64,000 bases of DNA, from the NCBI GenBank assembly GCA_021803465.1, contig JAJZLL010000049.1, positions 127,130 through 191,129 of the forward strand. The letters are read 5' to 3'. The notes below the pieces were generated by a model. It was not told the origin of the DNA, ran no database searches, and saw only the letters and a list, made by a program, of their open reading frames with translations. Shown one piece after another: positions 9,399-17,665 of the stretch. Each line of letters starts with the position of its first letter. Position 1 is the first letter of the stretch. The stretch comes from a bacterium (GTDB taxonomy: Bacteria > Chloroflexota > Dormibacteria > Aeolococcales > Aeolococcaceae). The position numbers were made by a program, and so were the translations under genes.

Positions 9399-10037
9399 CT
9401 AGTTGACACTCACCACAGAGGACTCGTCCGCGTGAGGAGTTTCGACAGGAACGCGTCGGGTGATTTTCTTGACCTTGGGAGCTGCAGGACGGGGTGTGGC
9501 CTTCTTTGCGACAGGTGTGCTCCGTGGTGCAGCCTTCGGCTTTGCTGCTGCGGGCGAGGATGTGGAACTCACTGTCGCTGCCGAGGACTTTGGTGCTGAC
9601 GATTTCGGTGCTGCTGCTCGGCTGCGGGTTGTCTTTGCTGAAGCAGTGCGGGAAGGAGTGCTCTTCTTGCCACTTCCAACAGGACGGCCACGCTTTCTCG
9701 GAGCTGGCGCAGCAGGAGATGAAGGATTTGGTGCACGCATGACACCTACACGGGCAAGCGCCTTCTGCACCTCATTGCTCAGCGACGAGACGGATTTCTC
9801 AAGTCCAGCCATGCGCTTTTCAAGCTCGGCGACAGGAAATGCCTTGACGAAACCCTGCACAGCCTTCACAAGGTCGTTGCCATTCTGGCTTGCCTTTGTC
9901 GCACTGCGCTGAGCAGTGCGGACGGATTTCTGGGCAGTGCGGACAGACTTTTTCACATCTCGGACAACTGTCTTTTTGACATCCCTTACAGTTGCTTCTA
10001 CCTGCTTGTTGAGTGGAGTTGCTTTGCGCTCAGGCAT
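9399..10037 (-). CDS. Histone H1-like / AT-hook basic DNA-binding protein
   Basis: This 212-residue protein has two parts. The N-terminal ~95 residues are helical and charged, with heptad-like VRDVKK/VRTAQKS repeats and ELEKRMAGLEKSVSSLSNEV, a probable coiled coil. The C-terminal ~110 residues are an Ala/Lys/Pro/Ser-rich disordered tail like eukaryotic H1 and bacterial HC1/Hc2-type proteins. It contains an AT-hook core (KRGRPVGSGKK). A role as nucleoid-associated protein is inferred. The start at 10037 has AAGGAGG 9 nt upstream. The gene ends at a strong hairpin and is probably monocistronic. Confidence 0.75.
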   Translation of the reverse strand: MPERKATPLNKQVEATVRDVKKTVVRDVKKSVRTAQKSVRTAQRSATKASQNGNDLVKAVQGFVKAFPVAELEKRMAGLEKSVSSLSNEVQKALARVGVMRAPNPSSPAAPAPRKRGRPVGSGKKSTPSRTASAKTTRSRAAAPKSSAPKSSAATVSSTSSPAAAKPKAAPRSTPVAKKATPRPAAPKVKKITRRVPVETPHADESSVVSVN

Positions 10038-10300
10038 GAGAATTATGCCTCCTTCCTGTAGTACATCCAAAGAGTCAGTACGTCCAGCATACAGCAAAGA
10101 TTTCGCCTCAGTAGGATCATGCGTTTATGCACAAGAAAATCGGAACGTTATTACATCCTCAGCAGGTGCGTAAAGGCACCATTTTCGCACTGAGTGGCTG
10201 GTCAAAACTTCATGGTGCATGGACGCTCGAATTTCGTGATTCAAGCGAAGGAAATTCCATCTGCCCAGAGCGCCTGGAAAGTTGGTATGGTGATGGTGCT

Positions 10301-11608
10301 ATGCCAGGTACACATATCCCCTCCCAGCAGTCGACGAAATCGTCTGCACATCCGCCCCGCAATGATCATGCGGCACTCATCGATACAGTCCTTCATCGCA
10401 CGCGCCAGGCTGCAAGGCGTCTTGGTCTCGATGACTCCACGGAATGCGTGCTTGAGCGCGTGAAGAGGGAGCTAGTCGTGCACTTTCCTGTGGAGCGTGA
10501 TGATGGGAGCTTCACGATGATGACAGGATTCCGGGTGCAGCACAGTGTAACCCGTGGTCCCTGCATTGGGGGGCTCAGGTATCGCGATGCCATGGGCATT
10601 GACGATGCGCGGGCCCTTGCCATGCTTATGACGTGGAAGACAGCACTTGTCGGACTTCCGTTTGGGGGTGCTATGGGAGGCGTTTCATGCGATCCGCGCA
10701 CGCTCACCGAGGCAGAGCTTGAGCGCCTGACACGACGCTTCACGACTGAGGTTGCCCTTCTTCTTGGCCCTAACAGGGACATTCCCGCACCCGATCTGGG
10801 CACTTCCCCACAGGTCATGGCCTGGATCATGGATACCCTGTCGATGCACAGCGGATTCTCCATTCCTGCATCCGTCACAGGAAAGCCGCTGGACATCGGG
10901 GGATCCGAAGGCAGAATGACTGCGACTGGACAGGGCATTGCCATCGTTGCAAGGGAGGCGCTCGCGCTCAAGGGGGACACTCTCACTGGAAAGCGCGTCG
11001 CAGTGCAGGGGTTTGGACACACGGGACAGACAGCAGCAAGGTACCTTGAGGAGGCAGGCGCAGTCGTCGTTGCAGTGAGTGACACGTCGGCCGCCATTCA
11101 TGCTCCCCAGGGACTGCCTGTGGCCGATCTCGTGGCACATGTGGACCGCAAAGGCAAGCTTGCGCATGCGAAGCATGGTGACAAGATCAGCAACGCGGAC
11201 CTTCTCGCCCTTCCTGTGGACATTCTTGTGCTTGCTGCGCTGGAGTCACAGGTCACAGCGCACAATGCAAGTTCGATCAAGGCCCAGCTTGTCATCGAGG
11301 GAGCCAATGGTCCCACGGATGTTGCTGCTGACGAGATTCTTGCTGCAAAGGGTGTCACGATCATTCCCGACATCCTTGCCAATGTCGGAGGCATCATCGT
11401 CTCCTACTTCGAGTGGGTGCAGGATCTCCAGGCGCTGTTCTGGACGGAACGTGAGGTGGAGCACAAGCTCGATGCAGTCATGGTTCGTGCATTCCAGGAG
11501 ACTGCGGAGTATGCGCGCCAGCATGGCGAGACACTTCGGGATGCAGCATATGAGATTGCCGTGAAGAAGGTGGCAAGTGCGATGGCAGTTCGGGGCATCT
11601 ACCCGTAG
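10301..11608 (+). CDS. Glu/Leu/Phe/Val dehydrogenase family protein with substituted catalytic lysine
   Basis: This 435-residue protein has the full glutamate dehydrogenase fold: an N-terminal dimerisation/substrate domain (GGLRYRD, ALAMLMTWKTAL), the conserved DIPAPDLGT aspartate and a C-terminal Rossmann domain (VAVQGFGHTGQTAA). The family normally catalyses reversible oxidative deamination of glutamate with NAD(P). The near-invariant motif P(F/M)GGAKGG reads PFGGAMGG here, so the catalytic lysine is Met125 (codon ATG at 10673, one base from AAG). If real, this would abolish normal catalysis. ATG 10301 is chosen because family similarity begins shortly after it. Upstream there is only a weak TATGGT box and no clear Shine-Dalgarno. 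It heads a six-gene same-strand run. Confidence 0.85.
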   Translation: MPGTHIPSQQSTKSSAHPPRNDHAALIDTVLHRTRQAARRLGLDDSTECVLERVKRELVVHFPVERDDGSFTMMTGFRVQHSVTRGPCIGGLRYRDAMGIDDARALAMLMTWKTALVGLPFGGAMGGVSCDPRTLTEAELERLTRRFTTEVALLLGPNRDIPAPDLGTSPQVMAWIMDTLSMHSGFSIPASVTGKPLDIGGSEGRMTATGQGIAIVAREALALKGDTLTGKRVAVQGFGHTGQTAARYLEEAGAVVVAVSDTSAAIHAPQGLPVADLVAHVDRKGKLAHAKHGDKISNADLLALPVDILVLAALESQVTAHNASSIKAQLVIEGANGPTDVAADEILAAKGVTIIPDILANVGGIIVSYFEWVQDLQALFWTEREVEHKLDAVMVRAFQETAEYARQHGETLRDAAYEIAVKKVASAMAVRGIYP

Positions 11609-11627
11609 GGACAGCGGAGGAAGGAGC

Positions 11628-12734
11628 ATGGCAGCGAACGAAGGACAGGGGCGGCGAATCCTCATCACGGGCATCTCGCGGTTCCTCGGGACAGGACTGG
11701 CAGCGATACTTGAACGGCATCCCGATGTTGACCTCATCGTGGCCGTGGATCGGAACGGTCCCGTACGGGAACTCGCCAGGACAGACATCATTCAGTCGGA
11801 TCTTTCCCACTCTCTCATCCGGAAGCTTGTGCGGAAGCTCGACATCGACACGGTTGTCCATGCCACCATGTCTGGAGACACCACACGTCACAATGTGCGC
11901 CAGCTTCATGACGCAAACGTCATAGGAACGATGAACGTCCTTGCAGGGTGCTCAGGCACGGACAGTCCAGTCCGCAACGTCGTCATGCTGTCAGATACTG
12001 CGATCTATGGCGGTGGGCCGAAGAACCCTGCATTCTGGGCAGAGAGCATGGCCCTTCCTGCGACTCCGAGGACGTGGTACGAGCGGGATCTTCGTGAGGC
12101 GGAGCGGTATGTGAACGACTTCAGGGCAATGCAGCCCAACACTGAAGTTGCCATTCTCAGGTTCTGCGAAGTGGTTGGACCGGATTCCGAATCGCTCATG
12201 ACAGAGTATCTGGCACTTCCAGCAGTACCTACAATGGTCGGCTTTGATCCCGTGCTCCAGGTCCTGCACCAGGAAGATGCTCTTGATGCGCTCGCAAAGG
12301 CGACCCTCATGCCGAAAAGCGGGCTGTTCAATGTCGCTCCGCACGGCGTTGTCCCCCTCAGCCAGATCATCGAAATGATGGGAAAGATGGCGCTGCCCAT
12401 CATTCCATTCGCTGGCCAGGAAGTGTTCGTGCAGACTGCCCTCAGACTCCTTCGCCGGCAGTTTCCATCGCACTTTCTCCGGCTCATCCAATATGGGTGG
12501 GCAGTAGACTCCCACCTCTGGGAGCGCACCTGGGGCACGAGGCCGCAGTACACGGCGCTCGAGGCAGCAGCGCTCTTTTCCCGGCAGTACCGGACCCGGA
12601 AACTGCAGGAGGAGCAGACGCCATACGTGTATGAAGCCCAGCTCGAGGAGTTCCTTCGCTCGAAGGGAAGGCAGCATGCCAAGGATGTGGCGAAGAAGGA
12701 GCTGGAGCATCAGGGAGGATCGCATCGTGGCTGA
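11628..12734 (+). CDS. NAD-dependent epimerase/dehydratase family protein (extended SDR)
   Basis: This 368-residue extended SDR has an N-terminal nucleotide-binding strand and glycine loop (ILITGISRFLGTGLA). SDTAIYGGGP and TWYERDLREAE occupy the catalytic Ser/Tyr region, but the Lys of YxxxK is not obvious (YERDL), so catalysis may be atypical. A C-terminal ~100-residue extension rich in basic and aromatic residues resembles SDRs found next to lipid acyltransferases in Actinobacteriota. The start has AAGGAG immediately upstream. It overlaps the acyltransferase gene by 8 bp, implying translational coupling. A role in lipid or sterol-like metabolism is suggested only by that neighbour. Confidence 0.8.
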   Translation: MAANEGQGRRILITGISRFLGTGLAAILERHPDVDLIVAVDRNGPVRELARTDIIQSDLSHSLIRKLVRKLDIDTVVHATMSGDTTRHNVRQLHDANVIGTMNVLAGCSGTDSPVRNVVMLSDTAIYGGGPKNPAFWAESMALPATPRTWYERDLREAERYVNDFRAMQPNTEVAILRFCEVVGPDSESLMTEYLALPAVPTMVGFDPVLQVLHQEDALDALAKATLMPKSGLFNVAPHGVVPLSQIIEMMGKMALPIIPFAGQEVFVQTALRLLRRQFPSHFLRLIQYGWAVDSHLWERTWGTRPQYTALEAAALFSRQYRTRKLQEEQTPYVYEAQLEEFLRSKGRQHAKDVAKKELEHQGGSHRG

Positions 12735-13662
12735 GCAGACAGTGATTGGAAGGAAGGCATCGCAGTCAGGCGCAGCACGGAGGACTGCTCCCAGAAAGCG
12801 CACTGAGGAACGCAGTGCCATCTTCGACATGTTCCGATCTATGAGATCCGGTCTCGCGGATCTCCATGAGCAGAGAATCAGGGGCGAGTACACCACGGAT
12901 GACTTCGGCTTTGATCCTGCATGGACGGAGACGATACTTCCCGTGGCGAAGCTTGCCTATGACCACTACTGGCGGGTTGAGGTGAGCGGTGTCGAGAACA
13001 TTCCTCTTGAGGGAGGTGCACTCCTCGTGAGCAACCATGCGGGCGTGTTTCCCTTCGATGCAGCGATGATCAAGGTGGCTGTGCTTTCAGAGGGACCATC
13101 CCGCCATGTCCGTGCACTCGTTGCGGACTGGATGTTCAACACGCCATTCCTCTCCTGGTTCATCCGCAGGGCAGGGCAGACGCTCGGCCATCCGGATGAT
13201 ACATTCCGTCTTCTCTCGGCGCACCAGCTCGTGCTCGTCTTTCCGGAAGGCATCAGGGGAACAGGCAAGCCGTTCTCTGAACGGTACCGGCTCAGGAGAT
13301 TCGGACGTGGCGGTTTTGTCGAGGCTGCAGCGCGTGCCCATGTGCCGATCATTCCCGTGTCGGTCGTCGGTTCCGAGGAGACGTATCCCATGCTTGGAGA
13401 GGTTCCGTATCTCAACAAGCTCATGGGTGTGCCGTATGTTCCCATCACGCCCACATTGCCACTTCTCGGACCACTCGGACTCGTTCCGCTTCCCAGCAAG
13501 TGGAGCATCAACTTCCATCCGCCCATCCAGACAGACACTCTTGTCTCGACGGGCGCATCACGGGCTGCGGACATCATGGACGTTACGGAACTCGTACGGG
13601 GAACCATCCAGGATGGTCTTCGCCAGCAGCTCATGGACCGTCGCTCCGTCTTCTTCGGATGA
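12727..13662 (+). CDS. 1-acyl-glycerol-3-phosphate acyltransferase-like (PlsC/LPLAT superfamily)
   Basis: This 311-residue LPLAT-superfamily protein transfers an acyl chain from acyl-CoA or acyl-ACP to a lysolipid at the membrane. Motif I is SNHAGVFPFD, an H(x)6D variant seen in the MGAT-like branch rather than classic H(x)4D. Motif III is VFPEGIRGTGKPF, and a later PIIPVSVVG matches motif IV. The GTG start at 12727 is preferred because GGGAGG precedes it and it lies inside the end of the SDR gene, a typical coupled arrangement. The first ~60 residues are basic and Ala/Ser-rich and may be disordered. The acceptor lipid is unknown. Confidence 0.85.
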   Translation: MAEQTVIGRKASQSGAARRTAPRKRTEERSAIFDMFRSMRSGLADLHEQRIRGEYTTDDFGFDPAWTETILPVAKLAYDHYWRVEVSGVENIPLEGGALLVSNHAGVFPFDAAMIKVAVLSEGPSRHVRALVADWMFNTPFLSWFIRRAGQTLGHPDDTFRLLSAHQLVLVFPEGIRGTGKPFSERYRLRRFGRGGFVEAAARAHVPIIPVSVVGSEETYPMLGEVPYLNKLMGVPYVPITPTLPLLGPLGLVPLPSKWSINFHPPIQTDTLVSTGASRAADIMDVTELVRGTIQDGLRQQLMDRRSVFFG

Positions 13663-13705
13663 CCACTTCCAGCAGGCGGAAGCATGGAACGGAAGAGCGC
13701 TCCGG

Positions 13706-13711
13706 TACAAT
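13706..13711 (+). promoter_or_regulatory. TACAAT -10 element of a leaderless promoter
   Basis: TACAAT lies exactly 7 nt before ATG 13719. No Shine-Dalgarno precedes that ATG. This is the TANNNT(N6-7)RTG arrangement of leaderless transcripts. It suggests an extra promoter for the PycB-like gene inside the longer gene run. Confidence 0.55.
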
Positions 13712-13718
13712 GCAAGAC

Positions 13719-15527
13719 ATGAACCAGATATCTCTCGTCGATACATCTCTCCGGTGGGGACAGGAAGCACTCCTTGTGAGCCGTCTCCGGAGCAGACATG
13801 CAGTGCAGGTCGCCCGTGCTCTTGATGGATGCGGGTTCGCGGCACTCGATGTCATGGGAAGCGCAGCGTTCGAGGCATCGCTCCGGTTTCTCGGAGAGGA
13901 TCCCTTCGAGCGGCTCAGCGAACTCCGGCAGGCAATCTCCAGCACTCCCATGATGGTTACCCTTGGTGGCCAGGTGGGCTTCAGCCATCACCATCTTCCT
14001 GATGATGTCATTGACATGATGGTCAAGGAGCTCCGCAACCGTGGGGTCGACTGGATCCGCGTCTATGACAGTCTCAACCGCCTTGATTCTGTGCAGCACC
14101 TCATTGAGCGTGCACGGCATGCGAAGCAGCACGTTGACGGTTTTGTCGTTTACAATCCCACTCCTGCCTATACAGCAAAGAAGCTTGCAGCATTGGCAAA
14201 GGCCATGTCCGAAGCTGGATGTGAGCGGATCACCGTGTATGATCCCCTTGGCATCCTTAGCGAGCATCAGGCACGGGAAGTGGTTGCTGCATGTGTAAAG
14301 GCTGCAGGAGTTCCGTGTGGCATTGCATCGTCGATGATTACCGGCATTGCTCCACTCGCGTACTCGGGCGCCATTGATGCGGGTGCAACGTTTGTGGACA
14401 CCTGCCTACCCGCACTCTCAAGCGCGGCATCCGCTCCAGCAGTGGAAGCTGTCATTCACGGTCTTGAGACAAAGGTCACTTTCGCTGCAGGCAATGCGGA
14501 TGCGCGGCATGCGGCGGAGGAGGCAACCGAGTCCATGCTCGGTCTGTACGAGGAGGTTCTCGATCCATTCCGCTGGAGGCATGACACTGCACCCCTTGAG
14601 GGCGCACTTCCAGTAAGCAGCATTCCCGCAGTGCTCGAGCATCTCCAGTCACTTGAGGAGCTCAGCGGAGAGAGGCTGGCAGCGATAGCACGGGAAGCTG
14701 CTGCAGTAAGCGAGGACATGGGCGAACCCAGCTGGGTGACACCGCTGCGGGAGATCGTTGCCATGCAGGCGACATACAACGTTGTTGAGGGAGACAGGTA
14801 TGTCCAGATCTCCCAGGAGATCAAGGACTACTTCCTTGGACTCTATGGCCATCCTCCAGGAGCAGTGAACCCATCAGTGGAGCGGACAGTCAACGGCATG
14901 GAGGAGCCCATTACCTGCAGGCCAGCAGACGTACTTGAGCCAGGCATTCCCCATGCAAGAAAGATGCTCGAAGCGGAGGATGTGCCAGTGACGGACGCGT
15001 CCACAGTCATGTACGCAATGTATCCATCGCTGTATCTCGCATATGCCCGTGGAGAGCTCCTTCCCGAGCGGCTCCCTGACGATGCAGTCGTAGTGGAGGA
15101 TGCGCTCCAAGCTGGGGAAACGCTGGAAGCGGAAGCAGCGGAAGGGGCAGCTCCTGTAGAGGAGATTGTGGAGGAGGAATCCTTCGAGGAGATGACTGTC
15201 GAGGTGGATGGCGAGACCTACCACGTCCGTATTCTCGAGCGGTCAGGTGTCGCAGCCATTGTTGAGGGAAGCACACCTGTCGCAGCTCCGAAGCCAGCTG
15301 GTGGAAAGAGGAAGGAAGGCACAGTGGTGGCCCCCATGCAGGGCCTCATTCTCAAGGTGCATGCCACTCCTGGAGCGAAGGTGAAGATGGGCGACGTGGT
15401 GGCTGTCCTTGAAGCCATGAAGATGCAGAACGACATCGTTGCGACAAGGGACGGTGTCGTGAAAGAGGTGTACGTCAAGGAAGGCAGTGTTGTGAAGCCG
15501 GACGATCCAGTCGTCCTTGTGGAGTAG
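13719..15527 (+). CDS. PycB/OadA-like protein: degenerate carboxyltransferase barrel fused to a biotin carrier domain
   Basis: This 602-residue protein has the order of pyruvate carboxylase subunit B / oxaloacetate decarboxylase alpha. A DRE-TIM carboxyltransferase barrel (about 1-280) is followed by a helical PYC_OADA domain (about 290-430), an acidic linker and a biotinyl domain (about 525-602) with the intact EAMKMQND biotinylation site. The barrel clearly aligns (FLGEDPFERL, VTLGGQ, RVYDSLN), yet each metal or catalytic position is changed. RD(A/G)xQ is R12-W13-G14-Q15, K-D-x-x-G is Y174-D-P-L-G, HLH is G201-I-A203, and the catalytic Thr position is Ile207. It should not carboxylate pyruvate by the known mechanism. 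Biotin loading and interaction with biotin carboxylase look preserved. ATG 13719 sits 7 nt after a TACAAT box. ATG 13710 is an alternative. Confidence 0.8.
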   Translation: MNQISLVDTSLRWGQEALLVSRLRSRHAVQVARALDGCGFAALDVMGSAAFEASLRFLGEDPFERLSELRQAISSTPMMVTLGGQVGFSHHHLPDDVIDMMVKELRNRGVDWIRVYDSLNRLDSVQHLIERARHAKQHVDGFVVYNPTPAYTAKKLAALAKAMSEAGCERITVYDPLGILSEHQAREVVAACVKAAGVPCGIASSMITGIAPLAYSGAIDAGATFVDTCLPALSSAASAPAVEAVIHGLETKVTFAAGNADARHAAEEATESMLGLYEEVLDPFRWRHDTAPLEGALPVSSIPAVLEHLQSLEELSGERLAAIAREAAAVSEDMGEPSWVTPLREIVAMQATYNVVEGDRYVQISQEIKDYFLGLYGHPPGAVNPSVERTVNGMEEPITCRPADVLEPGIPHARKMLEAEDVPVTDASTVMYAMYPSLYLAYARGELLPERLPDDAVVVEDALQAGETLEAEAAEGAAPVEEIVEEESFEEMTVEVDGETYHVRILERSGVAAIVEGSTPVAAPKPAGGKRKEGTVVAPMQGLILKVHATPGAKVKMGDVVAVLEAMKMQNDIVATRDGVVKEVYVKEGSVVKPDDPVVLVE

Positions 15528-15530
15528 GTC

Positions 15531-16976
15531 ATGCTGTCATCCGTCCTCATAGCCAACAGGGGCGAGATAGCCTGCAGGGTCATCCGTGCCTGCAGGGATC
15601 TTGGCATCCGGAGCGTTGCAGTGTACAGCGAGGCCGATGCACGGGCACCGTTTGTCGCACTTGCGGACGAGGCGTACTGCATAGGTCCGCCACAGCCTCA
15701 GCAGTCGTATCTCAACATTGAGGCAATACTCGATGTTGCGAGGAAGTCGGGAGTCGAAGCCATCCATCCCGGATACGGCTTTCTCAGTGAGAACGCGAAG
15801 TTTTCCGCAGCATGCCGTGATGCGGGCATCACCTTCATTGGCCCCACGCCCGAAGCAGTCGAAGCCATGGGGGACAAGGTGAGCGCACGGGAGCGGATGC
15901 GTGTTGCGGGTGTCCCCATTGTTCCAGGCAGCGGATTTCTCACCTCTGTTGAGGAGGCGCAGGCTGTCGCGGGGGATGTTGGCTACCCCATCCTCCTCAA
16001 GGCGAGCGCAGGTGGTGGTGGCATTGGGATGCATGTCGCAACAACGCCAGAGGAGCTCGCACGACTGTTCGAGACAGCCCAAAGCCAGGCGCTCCGCGCA
16101 TTTGGCAATGGTGCCCTTTTTCTTGAGAGGTATGTTGCGGAACCGCGGCACATCGAGATCCAGATCATAGCGGACACCCATGGCAATGTCGTCCATCTTG
16201 GAGAGCGGGAATGCTCCATCCAGAGGAGGCACCAGAAGATTGTTGAGGAGACACCGTCAGTTGTCATCACTGATGAGCTCAGGGAACAGATGGGTGCAGC
16301 TGCAGTGAAGGCTGGTGCGGCTGTGGGCTATGTCAATGCGGGCACAGTAGAGTTCATCTTCAGCAGGGGGGAGTTCTTCTTCCTGGAGATGAATACCCGT
16401 CTCCAGGTTGAACATCCCATAACGGAAGCTGTCACAGGCATTGATCTTGTGGAAACGCAGCTTCGTGTCGCATCAGGGGAGAAGCTTCCCTTCACGCAAA
16501 AGGACATCCGCCGCAATGGACATGCCATTGAATGCCGTGTGAATGCCGAGGCATACGCCCAAGGCTTTCTCCCGGCTCCTGGAACAGTCCGCGGCTATCA
16601 TGCGCCAGAAGGACCGGGAGTGCGTGTGGACAGCGCCCTTGCGGGACCAGGCACAGTCTCTCCCCATTACGATCCCATGGTCGCAAAGCTCATCGTCTGG
16701 GGAAGCACACGGGAACAGGCGCTCAACAGGATGCAGCGTGCGCTCTATGAATACGTCATCACGGGCATGACCACGAACATTCCCTACCATGCAGCAATCA
16801 TGCAGAACGAGGAGTTCCGCAGGGGAACATACACGACAGCGTTCATCGAGGAGCATCCGGAACTCATCGCCATTGCGGATGCGTGGGACGCAGCGCGGAA
16901 CGTGCAGGATCTCGTCGACGATCCGAGGAAGAGAGCAGCAGTCATTGCAGCAGTTGTGGCAGCGCAGCGGGCATAG
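15531..16976 (+). CDS. accC: Biotin carboxylase subunit (AccC-like)
   Basis: This 481-residue ATP-grasp enzyme carboxylates biotin on a carrier domain using ATP and bicarbonate. The N-terminal LIANRGEIACR, the ATP-binding KASAGGGGIGM, the catalytic EMNTRLQVEHPITE stretch and RVNAE in the C-terminal domain are all present, so it looks active. It begins 3 bp after the PycB-like stop, with GGAG overlapping the end of that gene. The coupling makes the upstream biotinyl domain its obvious partner. The separate biotin carboxylase plus carrier-bearing subunit is the two-subunit layout of archaeal-type pyruvate carboxylase. It could equally feed an acyl-CoA carboxylase encoded elsewhere. Confidence 0.93.
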   Translation: MLSSVLIANRGEIACRVIRACRDLGIRSVAVYSEADARAPFVALADEAYCIGPPQPQQSYLNIEAILDVARKSGVEAIHPGYGFLSENAKFSAACRDAGITFIGPTPEAVEAMGDKVSARERMRVAGVPIVPGSGFLTSVEEAQAVAGDVGYPILLKASAGGGGIGMHVATTPEELARLFETAQSQALRAFGNGALFLERYVAEPRHIEIQIIADTHGNVVHLGERECSIQRRHQKIVEETPSVVITDELREQMGAAAVKAGAAVGYVNAGTVEFIFSRGEFFFLEMNTRLQVEHPITEAVTGIDLVETQLRVASGEKLPFTQKDIRRNGHAIECRVNAEAYAQGFLPAPGTVRGYHAPEGPGVRVDSALAGPGTVSPHYDPMVAKLIVWGSTREQALNRMQRALYEYVITGMTTNIPYHAAIMQNEEFRRGTYTTAFIEEHPELIAIADAWDAARNVQDLVDDPRKRAAVIAAVVAAQRA

Positions 16977-16994
16977 CTGTTCTGGGACAGCATC

Positions 16995-17633
16995 ATGGGC
17001 ATCCTCTACGACCGTGCATGTGTTGCTCCTCTCATTGAGGCGATTGATGGTCTTCAGCGTGCACGGGCTGTCTGGATCACGAATGTTGGCTCCATCATTC
17101 CAGCACTGACACTTGCACGGATGGGAGGAGACTCCCTTGATGAGGTTGTTGTCCATGTTGCAACACGGCTGGAGCAGGAACGCTGGAATGCTGCGAGGGC
17201 CAGCCAGCCCCACGCTGGTCACATCCGGTGCGAGACGGATCCGGATCCTTCCGGAAGGGCGTGGACTGTTCTTGTCGGTGATGAGCCGGGAGAACCCCGA
17301 CTTCCTGACGAGTGGAGCACCATGTACATGCTATCCCACGATGTGGCTCCAGCAGATGTCTTTTTTCATGAGGAGCTGGGACTCCCAATGTCCCCGCTGG
17401 CCTTTCCAGGAAGCACCACGAAAATGTCGCTCAGGGACACCATAGTGCTGAGGCATGCAGCAGAATTCGTGCAGCTCATGGAGGATGCCCATCCCCGTGC
17501 AAGCGGGATGCCACTGCTCCAGGTTTCCAATGCGGAGCTAGCATCGGCATGCGATGGAATGGTGCTGCCGGATGGAACCGTGCGGCTGAGAATTGAACGT
17601 ACCTGTGCAGTGTCCCTACGGGAGGGCGCGTAG
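16995..17633 (+). CDS. Protein of unknown function at the end of the biotin-enzyme operon
   Basis: I do not recognise this 212-residue soluble protein. It is predicted alpha/beta, with alternating hydrophobic and charged stretches. It contains an acidic central segment (HIRCETDPDPSGRAW), the motif VVVHVATRLEQERW near residue 55 and a DGTVRLRIERTC strand near the end. There is no signal peptide, membrane helix or nucleotide-binding motif. It starts 18 bp after the biotin carboxylase stop, so it is probably cotranscribed and may be an accessory subunit or regulator of that complex. Nothing downstream on this strand follows it. The next gene converges. Confidence 0.65.
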   Translation: MGILYDRACVAPLIEAIDGLQRARAVWITNVGSIIPALTLARMGGDSLDEVVVHVATRLEQERWNAARASQPHAGHIRCETDPDPSGRAWTVLVGDEPGEPRLPDEWSTMYMLSHDVAPADVFFHEELGLPMSPLAFPGSTTKMSLRDTIVLRHAAEFVQLMEDAHPRASGMPLLQVSNAELASACDGMVLPDGTVRLRIERTCAVSLREGA

Positions 17634-17665
17634 AGGGCAGTATGGGTGACGGGGGCAATGTCCCG

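Noticed and set aside
12966..14267. 433-codon minus-strand open frame across the acyltransferase and PycB-like genes
   Set aside because: It is antisense to two well-supported genes, rich in Cys and His, has no recognisable motif and spans an operon junction.
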